Shown: piece by piece, positions 1 through 8,861 of the stretch
Layout: each line of letters begins with the position of its first letter
Numbering within the stretch: the first letter of the stretch is position 1
Assembly (NCBI RefSeq): GCF_018860385.1
Contig: NZ_JAHKPH010000003.1
Location: 230,908 to 294,907 of the forward strand
DNA: 64,000 nucleotides
Reading direction: 5' to 3'
DNA from: Reinekea forsetii
GTDB lineage: Bacteria; Pseudomonadota; Gammaproteobacteria; Pseudomonadales; Natronospirillaceae
Made by a program: the position numbers and the translations under genes
Notes under the pieces: generated by a model
Seen by the model: the letters and a program-made list of their open reading frames with translations, nothing else
What the model was told of the DNA's origin: nothing
The model's database searches: none

Positions 1-144
1 TTTAGCCACCCAGAGGCGAAATACTTTGGCGTTGGTAAGATCACCAAAGATCAGGTAGAGGATTACGCAACTCGGAAATCGATGAGCCTAGTCGAAGCAG
101 AGCGATGGTTGTCTCCATTACTGGCTTATGAACCCGCCGTATAA
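1..144 (+). CDS. metH: Methionine synthase MetH, C-terminal end (partial)
   Basis: The first 47 codons are in frame from base 1 and end at TAA 142-144. The translation carries the C-terminal signature of cobalamin-dependent methionine synthase: a [13 protein letters not shown] stretch, then DQVEDYA and [13 protein letters not shown], which line up with the end of the AdoMet-binding reactivation domain of E. coli MetH. MetH transfers a methyl group from methyltetrahydrofolate to homocysteine through methylcobalamin in the cytoplasm. Only this tail is in the window, so cofactor and catalytic domains cannot be judged. A strong hairpin follows 14 bases after the stop. Confidence 0.9.
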   Translation, partial: FSHPEAKYFGVGKITKDQVEDYATRKSMSLVEAERWLSPLLAYEPAV

Positions 145-158
145 CCCACTGCCTTAAA

Positions 159-190
159 GCGTCATTTTTACCAAGATGTAAAAATGACGC
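159..190 (+). terminator. Hairpin after metH
   Basis: A perfect 13-bp inverted repeat (GCGTCATTTTTAC at 159-171 and its reverse complement at 178-190) with a 6-base loop lies just after the metH stop. There is no clear T-tract behind it, so it may be a transcription barrier or mRNA 3' end rather than a classical Rho-independent terminator. Confidence 0.6.
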
Positions 191-294
191 TAATACTAAA
201 GCATTAACCAATCCCTGATTTTTTGAACGGAGTTCAACGCGCAGCTCAAAATGCTGTGCTATATTGAAATACTCAATCTTGAGTAGTTTTTTTT

Positions 295-2889
295 ATGCCA
301 AACAAGTTCCGCCCGCTCAATGCAATACCCGTCGTTTTTGTGGTCTCGGTCATTGCAATCATTTTAGCGGGTTTCGCACTTAAGTGGTCAAACTTTAACG
401 ATTTACTATCGCGTGACCACCCTGAATTTATTGATCTTGACTACGGTTTTACCAGAACCACGCAATCGGTAAACCCAGAAAAATTAGATGCGCTAGAATT
501 TTCTCAAAGCAAACTCAATTCGATCAAACCTAAATATGGTGATCATACCGATTGGCACAAATTCACGCTGACCAATAAAGATACAAAAAGCAGCAGTTTG
601 GTGGTTAAATTTGATAACCCCATGATCGATAACATAGACATTTATCGTTTTCGTTCCAGCACTCAAACCTACGTTCTAGAAAAACAAATAGGCGACCTTC
701 TTAAAAACATTCCAGTCGATGAAAGAATTGCCTCGGCTTATCAGTTTTCACTGCGACCGATGGAAAGCCGAACTTTTATTGTAGCGAGCCAAACATTAGG
801 CTCCCCTAAACTCCCTATTGTCATTTTTACGAAAGATGAGTTTTCAGATTACCAGCGAATCGAGTTTTTGATTTGGGGTACTTTTATTGGAATTGCCATG
901 CTCATGGCAATTTATAATTTAGTGCTGTATCAAGGCGTAAGAGATTTAACCTACTTAGCCTACATTGGTTATGTTATTGCTATTTTGGTCAATTTAGGTG
1001 TAATTCACGGCTATGGTTATTACCTATTTAAAGAACCGGTTCAACTTTTCTTAAACCAGCACATTCTTCCTCAAAATGCACTACTGGCATTAATGACCAT
1101 ATTTTTTGCAGTTAACTTTTTAAAGTTTAACCGCAGCTATACCAAGATGCACCGCTACTACTCTATTTTAAGTGCTTGCTTAGCCATTTACTTTGTCTTC
1201 TCATTTTTTATTCCAGAATATCTAACGGTACCCGTTTTTTCCGTGCTTCAGCTTTCGCTGTATATTTTGGCTTATAAGATGGTAACTTTTAAAATCAAAG
1301 AACGTTTTAGTTGGAGTAAATATTACGTCATTTCTTGGTTACCCCTATTCATAGGTGCCGGGGTTGGTTTTGCGTTATTTACCGGAAATGCACCCTATAA
1401 TTTTTGGACGCGGTACGCATTTTTGTTCTCAGCCATTTTCGAAATGACGTTAATTTCAATGGCCCTTGCTGAAAGACTCGGAAACACTGAAAGCCAACGA
1501 CTTTACCAAGCCACACATGAAAGCAAATTTGGTTTTGCTAACGACGGCCTATTACAAAAAACCATAAACCGATTACAAGAGGGCATTCCCAAAGAACCCA
1601 TCAGTTTAATTACCGTTGAAATCACCAATTACAATGTTATTGCCCCCTATTTAACAGATAAGCAGTTGTCGGTGATGATATTCGGATTAGCCAATTACAT
1701 TGTTAGCCAGCTCAAGAGTACGTTACCGGTCATTGAACTCGACGAAGTCAACAATAAAAACGGCGCTATTGCCCTGGCACGAGGCGACTTATTGTCTATT
1801 TTGGTGAATACAGACGATTACATCAATATTGAAGACGCCTTGAAACGACTCAGCGATCTAGAGAACTTCAATCCTGTGCAAGGCTCTATCCCCTATCGCA
1901 TTCATTGTATTTTCGGTGCCGCTATCGTTGATGCAAAAGAAACGAACCAGTTCGATTTAATCAACCAAGCGAAGCAAGCCATTACTCAAGCAAAAGAAAA
2001 AGATGTTCCTTATTTTATTTACAGCCCAGAATCCGATTTAATCAGTGAACGCCGAATCAAGCTGGCGTTAGATCTAGCCAATGCGATTCGCAACAACGAA
2101 TTAGAGCTTTATCATCAACCTCAACTTTTTTCTAATCAAACCCATATCACGCCGAGTGAATTACTGATTCGTTGGAAGCACCCACTTTATGGCTTTATCA
2201 GCCCCGATGAGTTTGTCATGATCGCGGAAGAAACAGGTTTAATTAACCACTTAACCACATGGGTTATCACACGCGCGGCAAAACATGCAAAAGCATTAGT
2301 CACATTTGGCATACACGATTTTCATTTCGCCATAAATGTCTCGGCGCATGACTTATCAAAAGACGGATTCTGCCATGAAATTTGTAATATCTTTAAACGA
2401 CACAATTTGCTCACTAATCAATTCACATTAGAACTCACCGAAACAACTCACTCTCTCGACAGCGAAACATTTAATAAAAATTTATTTGATTTAAGTGAAG
2501 CTGGCTTTAACTTAGCCATTGATGACTTTGGCACGGGCTATTCTTCTCTGACTTACGCCAGTGACCACCCTTTTGATGATATAAAAATAGACAAGCAATT
2601 CATTCAAGACTTCTTTAACTCAGAGAAGCACCAAGCGATTGTAAAAGCTACGATAACGATGGCGAAGAATCTTGACTTAAACGTAACAGCGGAGGGTATT
2701 GAAGACGGTGTAACGCTTGAGCTGTTAAAAGAGTTAGGATGCGATAAGTTACAAGGCTACTATATCGCCAAACCGATGCCCTTTAATGAGTATTTAAAAT
2801 GGCGCTCACCTAATTTTGAAACACACACAAAAATAGGTGAGAACCTAACTTTAGATTTTAACGAAGAACCGTCTAGTCAGCGTCAATAA
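295..2889 (+). CDS. Membrane-anchored 7TM-DISM / degenerate GGDEF / EAL phosphodiesterase
   Basis: 864-residue predicted cyclic-di-GMP phosphodiesterase of the inner membrane. An N-terminal hydrophobic anchor (about 12-28) is followed by a periplasmic DISM-type sensor region (about 45-180), a seven-helix membrane block (about 190-395), a GGDEF-like domain (about 420-600) lacking a GGDEF motif, and an EAL domain (about 605-850). In the EAL domain the signature reads ELLIRW (E622), the catalytic pair is in DDFGTGYSSL (D743, D744), and INVSAHDL, LELTET and AEGIED are present, so c-di-GMP hydrolysis is likely retained. The degenerate GGDEF may be regulatory. The 3' end overlaps the convergent hpd gene by 17 bases. 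An ACTCAA/TTGAGT palindrome (271-284) sits immediately upstream. The ligand is unknown. Confidence 0.88.
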   Translation: MPNKFRPLNAIPVVFVVSVIAIILAGFALKWSNFNDLLSRDHPEFIDLDYGFTRTTQSVNPEKLDALEFSQSKLNSIKPKYGDHTDWHKFTLTNKDTKSSSLVVKFDNPMIDNIDIYRFRSSTQTYVLEKQIGDLLKNIPVDERIASAYQFSLRPMESRTFIVASQTLGSPKLPIVIFTKDEFSDYQRIEFLIWGTFIGIAMLMAIYNLVLYQGVRDLTYLAYIGYVIAILVNLGVIHGYGYYLFKEPVQLFLNQHILPQNALLALMTIFFAVNFLKFNRSYTKMHRYYSILSACLAIYFVFSFFIPEYLTVPVFSVLQLSLYILAYKMVTFKIKERFSWSKYYVISWLPLFIGAGVGFALFTGNAPYNFWTRYAFLFSAIFEMTLISMALAERLGNTESQRLYQATHESKFGFANDGLLQKTINRLQEGIPKEPISLITVEITNYNVIAPYLTDKQLSVMIFGLANYIVSQLKSTLPVIELDEVNNKNGAIALARGDLLSILVNTDDYINIEDALKRLSDLENFNPVQGSIPYRIHCIFGAAIVDAKETNQFDLINQAKQAITQAKEKDVPYFIYSPESDLISERRIKLALDLANAIRNNELELYHQPQLFSNQTHITPSELLIRWKHPLYGFISPDEFVMIAEETGLINHLTTWVITRAAKHAKALVTFGIHDFHFAINVSAHDLSKDGFCHEICNIFKRHNLLTNQFTLELTETTHSLDSETFNKNLFDLSEAGFNLAIDDFGTGYSSLTYASDHPFDDIKIDKQFIQDFFNSEKHQAIVKATITMAKNLDLNVTAEGIEDGVTLELLKELGCDKLQGYYIAKPMPFNEYLKWRSPNFETHTKIGENLTLDFNEEPSSQRQ

Positions 2890-3961
2890 CGCCGCGACGA
2901 ATTTGATCTTCTTCGATAGATTCAAACAACGCTTTAAAGTTGCCTTCGCCAAACCCTTCGTTGCCCTTACGCTGGATAATCTCAAAAAACACAGGGCCAA
3001 TAACGGTGTTCGTAAATATTTGCAACAGTATGCCCGAATCTTCTGGAGCGCCGTCTATTAAAATATTTAAATCTTTCAAGTCTTGCAGTGGCTCTGAATG
3101 CCCAGGAACACGATCATCAATTTTTTCATAGTATGTATCGGGCGTTGTCATGAAATCTACACCACGAGCGCGCAGTCTTCTGACGGTGTCGTATATATCT
3201 TCGGTAGACAACGCAATGTGCTGAATGCCTTCGCCTTTATATTCTTTCAAATACTCTTCAATTTGCGATTTATCGTCTGAAGATTCGTTAATAGGAATAC
3301 GGATTTTTCCGCACGGAGACGTCATTGCTTTCGAGGTTAGCCCAGTTAGCTTGCCTTCAATGTCGAAATAACGAATTTCTCGGAAGTTACCAATGCGCTC
3401 GTAAAAATCGGCCCAGTTTGCCATGTTGCCGCGCATAACGTTATGCGTTAAATGATCTAAAACCTCTAAACCCACGCTGTTTTCAGCTAAGCGCGACTCC
3501 CAATCTGGGTAAAATTCGAAATCTACTTCATAAATAGTCTGATCACCGTAACGATCTACAAAGTATAAGGTTGAATCTCCAATACCATAAACACCAGGGA
3601 TATTAAGCTCCATCGGTCCTATTTGGCCCTGGAATGGCTTCGCACCGCTTTTAATCGAGTGCGCCATGGCATGAGCCGCATCTTTTACACGAAACGCCAT
3701 ACCGTTAACACTAGGACCATGCTGTGAAGCAAACTCTTCAGCGTGAGAATCTGGCTCACCATTTACAATAAAGTTAATATCGCCCTGCTTATACAACCAA
3801 GCTTGCTTGTTTCGGTGCTTGGCTATTTCAGCAAAGCCAAGGTCTGAGAACAGTGCTTTTAAATCGCTCAAGCCTTTTGCGGTCGGCGCTGTGTATTCAA
3901 CAAATTCAAAGCCATCGGTTTGTAATGGATTTTGTAATCCGTTCATAGTCAAATCGGCCAT
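2873..3961 (-). CDS. hpd: 4-hydroxyphenylpyruvate dioxygenase
   Basis: 362-residue HPPD converting 4-hydroxyphenylpyruvate to homogentisate, the step after tyrosine transamination. It has the two-VOC-domain architecture and short bacterial length (about 357 in Pseudomonas). The Fe(II) ligands of the family are visible: H170 in LDHLTHNV, H248 in GEGIQHIA and E327 in PVFFEIIQRKG; the C-terminal GFGEGNFKALFESIE is typical. The rest of the homogentisate pathway (hmgA, maiA, fahA) is not in the window. TyrR-box-like sites lie 118-159 bases upstream and the tyrR gene is next to it, suggesting TyrR/PhhR control. The final 17 bases overlap the convergent EAL gene. Confidence 0.97.
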   Translation of the reverse strand: MADLTMNGLQNPLQTDGFEFVEYTAPTAKGLSDLKALFSDLGFAEIAKHRNKQAWLYKQGDINFIVNGEPDSHAEEFASQHGPSVNGMAFRVKDAAHAMAHSIKSGAKPFQGQIGPMELNIPGVYGIGDSTLYFVDRYGDQTIYEVDFEFYPDWESRLAENSVGLEVLDHLTHNVMRGNMANWADFYERIGNFREIRYFDIEGKLTGLTSKAMTSPCGKIRIPINESSDDKSQIEEYLKEYKGEGIQHIALSTEDIYDTVRRLRARGVDFMTTPDTYYEKIDDRVPGHSEPLQDLKDLNILIDGAPEDSGILLQIFTNTVIGPVFFEIIQRKGNEGFGEGNFKALFESIEEDQIRRGVIDAD

Positions 3962-4078
3962 GGGGCTCTCCAGTTCTTGTCATTATTTTATGGGCACTGC
4001 ACTACACAGTTACGGGAAATAAATTTGAACTGAAACCGATTAAAAAGCCAGCTTCACAGGTAAGATGGTTTTGACCGA

Positions 4079-4120
4079 TGTAAAGGAAAGTTGGCAACAC
4101 ATTGTAACCATTCACTTACA
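4079..4120 (-). promoter_or_regulatory. Tandem TyrR-box-like operators upstream of hpd
   Basis: Bases 4103-4120 read TGTAACCATTCACTTACA, that is TGTAA, 8 bases, TTACA, the spacing of the E. coli TyrR box (TGTAAA-N6-TTTACA). A weaker site with one good half (TGTAAA at 4079, TTGGCA at 4091) begins exactly 24 bases away. A strong/weak pair at this kind of spacing is a known TyrR arrangement. The sites lie between tyrR and hpd, so hpd is the probable target. Seen directly; TyrR binding is inferred. Confidence 0.6.
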
Positions 4121-4201
4121 GCTTAAATACTTTATTGAAAGGTGAGGTGTTTTAGCTTTTATATCGGGATAAAAAACTAAAACACCCAGATTATTTCAGC
4201 C

Positions 4202-5749
4202 TTATGAGGCGTGCTTACCAATGCGATATTCGCGGAGTTTATTAGCAATCGCCGTATGAGATACGCCAAGCTTTTTGCCTAGCTGACGGCTGCTTGGGTA
4301 AGCTGGGTACAATCGCTTTAAAAGCTCCGATTCAAACCGCTTCATGGCTTCGTCTAAGCTGCCTTCAAAGTTTTCATCAACATAACCCCAACCATTGGTG
4401 AAGCTCGGCAGTTGCAAATGTTCAGGCTCTAACGTATCACCTTCAGTTAACGAAACGGCTCTTAACAGGGCATTTTCCATTTGCCGCACATTGCCAGGCC
4501 AAGGGTACTGGGCAATGGCGTTTTGACACGCTTGAGACATTTTAATGCGCTGCCGTTGCGGTTCAGCGAAGCGTGCAATAAAGCGTTCGGCCATAGGCAT
4601 AATGTCAGATTTTCGCTCACGCAATGCCGGTATATGCAGTGATAATACGTTTAAGCGGTAAAACAAATCTTCTCGGAATTTCCCCGACTGACACAAATCG
4701 AGTAAATCGGCTTGCGTAGCACAAATGATGCGAACATCGGCGGTATATTCGGCCTCGTCACCAACACGGCGGTAAGAACCATCTTGCAATAAGCGCAAAA
4801 ACTTAGATTGCAGCAGCTCAGACATGTCGCCAATTTCATCTAAAAATACGGTGCCACCTTCGGCTAACTCGACGATACCTTTCTTTTCACTTGTAGCGCC
4901 TTCAAAAGCGCCCGCAGCATAGCCAAACAGTTCACTTTCAGCCACGTTGTCGGGCAGTGCGGCACAATTTAGCACTAGAAATGGCTTATCTTTGCGTAAA
5001 CTGTGTTGATGACAAGCTTTAGCGAGCAGTTCTTTGCCGGTTCCTGTCTCACCCGTAATGAGCAGTGGCGCGTCTAGCCCAGACATTCGTTTAGCTTGGC
5101 GAATGACTCGCTTCATGCCTTGGCTTTCAGCGATTAACATTTCAAACTGCCCAGTTTGCTTATGATAAGCGGTCATTTGTCGACCTAGCCGCTCAGGGGA
5201 CTTAAAGGTGATGACACCACCTGCAAATAATGGCTCACCTTCGGTTTGATCAATGTGTACAGGGTAGACATCGGCCAGAAACGTTCGGCCTTTTAGCTGA
5301 ACATTGGCGGCATCGGAGGTGGTTTCAGGGTGATTCAACCATTTATTAAAGTTAAACCCCTTTACCCAGGTTTTAAGCAGTTTTCCGCGCACTTCTTCAT
5401 GGGATACATTGAGTATATCGAGTGCTGCGTCATTGGCTAATACCACATAGCCTTTAGAATCTATCGAAATAACCGGTTCTGGCAAGGTTTCGAGTAAGGT
5501 TTGCATTTCTTTTTGCTCGCGCTCAAGCGGCATGTATGGCACTAGAGATACATCATGAACACCCGGAATCATTCGCATTTCAGGCATTAAATGCTGAAAC
5601 TCTTCAAACTCTAAATTTGGGAAATTCAAATAGATTTCACCACTGGGATCGATCTCAATGCCACGCAAATCGATTTCATGGTTCACTAAAATATCGAGAA
5701 TCTCGGCGCAGATACCGAGCCGGGAATTACACTTTATATATAGGCGCAT
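4202..5749 (-). CDS. tyrR: TyrR/PhhR-type aromatic amino acid regulator
   Basis: 515-residue regulator with the TyrR layout: N-terminal ACT domain (1-75) containing the [18 protein letters not shown] signature, PAS domain (about 80-185), AAA+ sigma54-interaction-type domain (about 205-430; Walker A GETGTGKE near 233-240, Walker [12 protein letters not shown] near 298) and a C-terminal TyrR-type helix-turn-helix ([20 protein letters not shown]). The start at 5749 is chosen over an upstream ATG because the family begins with MRL-Y/E and a GAGAG Shine-Dalgarno sits at the right distance. The GAFTGA loop reads GAFEGA, as expected of TyrR-like proteins that may work with sigma70. In Pseudomonas the orthologue PhhR activates phhAB and hpd, matching the neighbours here. 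Confidence 0.95.
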   Translation of the reverse strand: MRLYIKCNSRLGICAEILDILVNHEIDLRGIEIDPSGEIYLNFPNLEFEEFQHLMPEMRMIPGVHDVSLVPYMPLEREQKEMQTLLETLPEPVISIDSKGYVVLANDAALDILNVSHEEVRGKLLKTWVKGFNFNKWLNHPETTSDAANVQLKGRTFLADVYPVHIDQTEGEPLFAGGVITFKSPERLGRQMTAYHKQTGQFEMLIAESQGMKRVIRQAKRMSGLDAPLLITGETGTGKELLAKACHQHSLRKDKPFLVLNCAALPDNVAESELFGYAAGAFEGATSEKKGIVELAEGGTVFLDEIGDMSELLQSKFLRLLQDGSYRRVGDEAEYTADVRIICATQADLLDLCQSGKFREDLFYRLNVLSLHIPALRERKSDIMPMAERFIARFAEPQRQRIKMSQACQNAIAQYPWPGNVRQMENALLRAVSLTEGDTLEPEHLQLPSFTNGWGYVDENFEGSLDEAMKRFESELLKRLYPAYPSSRQLGKKLGVSHTAIANKLREYRIGKHAS

Positions 5750-5854
5750 GTCAGCTCTCTCAGGCAACAATATGGATCAATGCAACGGCTTTGTTGCTCA
5801 ATCCTTTGTAATTATTTATGTGCAGACACGAAAGTTGCCTGAAAGCGCTATTTT

Positions 5855-5872
5855 TGTCAATTAATATTTACA
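5855..5872 (-). promoter_or_regulatory. TyrR-box-like operator upstream of tyrR
   Basis: TGTCAATTAATATTTACA matches TGTAAA-N6-TTTACA with a single mismatch. It lies just past the phhB stop (5874) and 106 bases before the tyrR start, which fits autoregulation of tyrR. Binding is inferred from the motif only. Confidence 0.6.
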
Positions 5873-5873
5873 A

Positions 5874-6215
5874 CTATTCAGTCCCAAGCAGCTGATCTGT
5901 CTTAGCCGCGCAAATAAAGTCGTTTTTATGTAATCCGTTAATCGCATGTGTCCACCAGCGAACGATTACTTTGCCCCATTCAGTCACTATTTCAGGATGG
6001 TGGCCTTCGTTCTCAGCTAATTCTCCAACTTGATTGGTAAAAGCTAAGGCTTGGCGAAAGTTCTTAAACTTATACTGACGCTCTAATTGCAGCACGCCAT
6101 CAATGACCGCTGGTGCCCAATCTGGAATCTCACGCATCAATGACGCTAATTCTTCATCACTGACTTTCGGAGCATCGGCTTGGCACGCTTCACACTGTTG
6201 ATTGGCTAATGTCAT
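5874..6215 (-). CDS. phhB: Pterin-4a-carbinolamine dehydratase
   Basis: 113-residue PCD/DCoH protein that dehydrates the 4a-hydroxytetrahydropterin formed by phenylalanine hydroxylase, allowing cofactor recycling. The family core [17 protein letters not shown] carries the paired active-site histidines, followed by [18 protein letters not shown]. An N-terminal [11 protein letters not shown] segment is usual for bacterial PhhB. It starts 10 bases after the phhA stop on the same strand and is almost certainly co-transcribed with it. Length is normal for the family. Confidence 0.95.
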   Translation of the reverse strand: MTLANQQCEACQADAPKVSDEELASLMREIPDWAPAVIDGVLQLERQYKFKNFRQALAFTNQVGELAENEGHHPEIVTEWGKVIVRWWTHAINGLHKNDFICAAKTDQLLGTE

Positions 6216-6225
6216 ATCTATATCC

Positions 6226-7026
6226 TTAATTTTGAAGAGATTTCGGTTCGAAACGAGGCGGCAGCATGGGCAATTTCTGAGCCTCGCGCACCGCTTTCAT
6301 AATGTCTGTTTTGGCAATATCAAACAATTGATCAATAGAATCTAAGTAGAAATATACGGGTTGAAGAATGTCTATTCGGTATGGCGTTCGCAATACCGTC
6401 ATCATATCAAACGGCTCTCTGTCTGCCTTGTCACTCGCGTAAGCAAATTCGGTTTCTTTCGGCGAAGAAAGGATACCACCGCCGTATATTTTACGTTCTC
6501 CAGAATGGTTTTGAAGCAAACCAAACTCGACCGTAAACCAATACAACCTCGCCAAATACACTCGCTCCTCTTTGCTCGCCGCCAGCCCTAATTTGCCGTA
6601 GGTTTCTGTAAACTGAGCAAAGGCTGGGTTGGTTAACAAAGGACAATGGCCGAAAACTTCATGAAAAATATCCGGTTCTTGCAAATATTCCAGTTCTTCT
6701 GGGCTTCGAATAAAGGTGGCTACGGGGAACTGTTTGTTGGCCAGCAGCTCAAAGAACCTAGAAAAATTGATCAAAGCCGGCACCGCAGCGGTGCGCCACC
6801 CCGTTTCTTTAAGCAATACTTTATCGACATCAGCCAACTGAGGGACTTTATCGTACTGCAGACCCAAGGCTTTAAAGCCATCTAAATACTCTTGGCAGGC
6901 TTTATCTTCTAACGTTGGGTATTGCCGTTGAGACAAGGCATGCCATGTTTGATGTTCATTACTCGACCAAGCCACAAACCCATTCGGATCGGGTTGATGC
7001 GCCACATACTGAGACGTTTTAGACAT
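6226..7026 (-). CDS. phhA: Phenylalanine 4-monooxygenase
   Basis: 266-residue tetrahydropterin-dependent phenylalanine hydroxylase of the compact bacterial type, converting phenylalanine to tyrosine and feeding hpd. The 2-His-1-carboxylate iron site is visible as H122 and H127 in [11 protein letters not shown] and E167 in [20 protein letters not shown] and [10 protein letters not shown] are also family hallmarks. There is no N-terminal ACT regulatory domain, as normal for bacterial enzymes. First gene of a phhA-phhB operon. The 141-base upstream gap shows no convincing TyrR box or sigma54 site by eye, so its regulation remains open. Confidence 0.97.
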   Translation of the reverse strand: MSKTSQYVAHQPDPNGFVAWSSNEHQTWHALSQRQYPTLEDKACQEYLDGFKALGLQYDKVPQLADVDKVLLKETGWRTAAVPALINFSRFFELLANKQFPVATFIRSPEELEYLQEPDIFHEVFGHCPLLTNPAFAQFTETYGKLGLAASKEERVYLARLYWFTVEFGLLQNHSGERKIYGGGILSSPKETEFAYASDKADREPFDMMTVLRTPYRIDILQPVYFYLDSIDQLFDIAKTDIMKAVREAQKLPMLPPRFEPKSLQN

Positions 7027-7167
7027 AAATTTGGCTCACTGTTGTTGTAATTATTAGTCAGCCTATTTCGAACGTAGTTGATGAAAAAGTACAGTTTTTA
7101 GGTGTTTTAGATCCCTACAATTGCGTCAATTTTGCTGAACAGTTTTTAAGATTTGTTGACAACACAG

Positions 7168-8250
7168 CTAACGCCCCCATTCCATAACGCCTTTTGGGCT
7201 ACTCGTACTTTCAAGCTGTGAATTGATGTCAACTTCAGACCATGCCGTTTCAACAATGTCTCTTAACTCAACCCTTGGGTATTGCTTAATCCAGCTGGCC
7301 AACAGTTTGGGAACATCGGGGTAGCGCACTTGAGTCGCCTTAGCCGTTGTCAAAAAGTAACATATAGACTTTGCATCAATATGGTCGGTCACATCACCCC
7401 ACCCGAGCGTTTTTAACGCTTCGGCATTTGAAAGCTGTTCGACTTGCCCTGCTAAAGGCTTAACTAATAATCGTTTGCCAAGGTGTATGCACTCTGAGGC
7501 CAATTCAAAACCTGCGTTACAAATGACAGAGTCGCAGGCTTGCAAACTGTCTTTAAAGCCCGTCACCGAAAACCCTTTTACGTGAACGTTTCCATAGAAT
7601 CCACCGTCGATATCTCTTGCATGCACAATGAACCGAAACGGTAACTTATTTAATGTTTTGATTACCTCTGTTGTAGATTCGAAAGGTAAATAAACGAGTG
7701 CGACTTTTGATGATGGAGCATTTATTGTCGAGAACGACTGCTGCTCGATAATTGGTGGCAGTATTGGCTGGTTAAAATGATGCCAATGCACCCCGATGGC
7801 CTCACTCACGGGTGCAAACCACTTCATTATGGCGTAGCTGGCAAAGGCGTTTTTTGTTTTTGGAATATCGTGTAGAAAAGCGTACTGATGCCCTAACCCA
7901 ATACACGACACTTTTTTAACTTTCGCAGCCCATGCCACAACGGGCTCAAAGTCACTAATGACTAAATCATATTGTTCTGGTTTTAACGCCTGTACATCTT
8001 TTAAAAGCTTGGTAAAGGACGCTTGTGACACAGTTTTTATTGGGTCAACCTGGCCGGATTTTATTGAAAAACTCAACCCTTGAAAGCATTGATAATCGCC
8101 AAAGACTTCCATACCAAAGTATTCTTCTCTAGGTCGACCAGAAAATACCCAATCGACTTCAATTCCTTGGGCTAACAGCGCCTTTTGCATTGCTCTGGCT
8201 CGTGTTAAATGACCATTGCCGGTGCCTTGAACGCCATAAAGAATTTTCAT
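7168..8250 (-). CDS. MJ1255/VC2487-type glycosyltransferase
   Basis: 360-residue protein of the GT-B-like family often named MJ1255/VC2487 (UDP-glycosyltransferase-like). It starts MKILYGVQGTGNGHLTRA, the characteristic glycine-rich donor-side N-terminus, and has VISDFEPVVAW and a C-terminal CDSVICNAGFELASECIHLGK segment like the nucleotide-sugar site of GT1 enzymes. The start at 8250 is chosen because upstream extension would run far into the PAP2 gene; ATGA overlaps the PAP2 stop by 4 bases. Translational coupling to a PAP2 lipid phosphatase suggests glycolipid or cell-envelope work, but the substrate is unknown. Confidence 0.85.
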   Translation of the reverse strand: MKILYGVQGTGNGHLTRARAMQKALLAQGIEVDWVFSGRPREEYFGMEVFGDYQCFQGLSFSIKSGQVDPIKTVSQASFTKLLKDVQALKPEQYDLVISDFEPVVAWAAKVKKVSCIGLGHQYAFLHDIPKTKNAFASYAIMKWFAPVSEAIGVHWHHFNQPILPPIIEQQSFSTINAPSSKVALVYLPFESTTEVIKTLNKLPFRFIVHARDIDGGFYGNVHVKGFSVTGFKDSLQACDSVICNAGFELASECIHLGKRLLVKPLAGQVEQLSNAEALKTLGWGDVTDHIDAKSICYFLTTAKATQVRYPDVPKLLASWIKQYPRVELRDIVETAWSEVDINSQLESTSSPKGVMEWGR

Positions 8251-8777
8251 GACCAACCACCCATCAAGAGTGCCCAAGTGCCTATTAGACTGCCTAAAGC
8301 GGCTCCCATGATTGTATCGAATGGGAAGTGCACGCCCAGTAACACTCTTGAATAAGCGACTAAAACCGCCCAACTGTAAAACACCCCTGTAAGCGCTGGA
8401 TAATAGCTGGCCATCAAGGTGGCAAACAAAAATGCCGCTGAAGTATGGCCCGAAGGGAAACTGAACTGGTCACTGGGCTGTATTAAACTCTTAAAGTCGG
8501 AAATCGAATTCGCGGGTCGATTTCTTTTCAGACTGTTTTTTAAAATAAAGTAACAAAGGCGCTCAATGGCTATCGCACAAAGGGCTATTTGCACAAAAAG
8601 CAAACTTGCGGAAGTGTATTGCAGCCCAATGATGATCAATACCAACAGATAGCCTTCACCATCGGCTGATTTTGAAATAAAACGTGCCAAGGCTTGATAA
8701 GCGGCATGAGAACGTTGTCGATCGAGGCAGTGAAACAACCGTAAGTCGGCTGCGCTTAATTGATTTAGTAATTTCAT
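8247..8777 (-). CDS. PAP2-family lipid phosphatase
   Basis: 176-residue membrane phosphatase with the three PAP2 motifs: KNSLKRNRP (KX6RP, about residue 80), FPSGHTSAAF, and SRVLLGVHFPFD (SRX5HX3D). Several hydrophobic segments place the active site at the periplasmic face. Relatives act on undecaprenyl pyrophosphate, phosphatidate or phosphatidylglycerophosphate; the sequence does not decide between them. Its ribosome binding site GAGGG lies within the 3' arm of a terminator-like hairpin directly before the ATG. The stop overlaps the start of the glycosyltransferase gene by four bases. Confidence 0.88.
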   Translation of the reverse strand: MKLLNQLSAADLRLFHCLDRQRSHAAYQALARFISKSADGEGYLLVLIIIGLQYTSASLLFVQIALCAIAIERLCYFILKNSLKRNRPANSISDFKSLIQPSDQFSFPSGHTSAAFLFATLMASYYPALTGVFYSWAVLVAYSRVLLGVHFPFDTIMGAALGSLIGTWALLMGGWS

Positions 8778-8782
8778 AAAAA

Positions 8783-8803
8783 AGCCCTCTTCAATTGAGG
8801 GCT
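8783..8803 (-). terminator. Terminator-like hairpin that contains the PAP2 Shine-Dalgarno
   Basis: On the minus strand AGCCCTC, a 7-base loop and GAGGGCT are followed by a run of T's reaching the PAP2 ATG at 8777. It can terminate transcription from the HIT gene, and the GAGGG of the 3' arm is spaced 7 bases from the ATG, so the same bases are the likely ribosome binding site. This suggests attenuation or occlusion of PAP2 translation in read-through RNA. Confidence 0.65.
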
Positions 8804-8861
8804 ATTAAGTCAGAGCACTGTGACACTTATTTGACCGTTTTATAAAACTATTATGACAACC

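Noticed and set aside
7027..7167. TyrR box or sigma54 promoter upstream of phhA
   Set aside because: TGT/ACA pairs occur but with wrong spacing (17 instead of 18) and no -24/-12 motif was visible.
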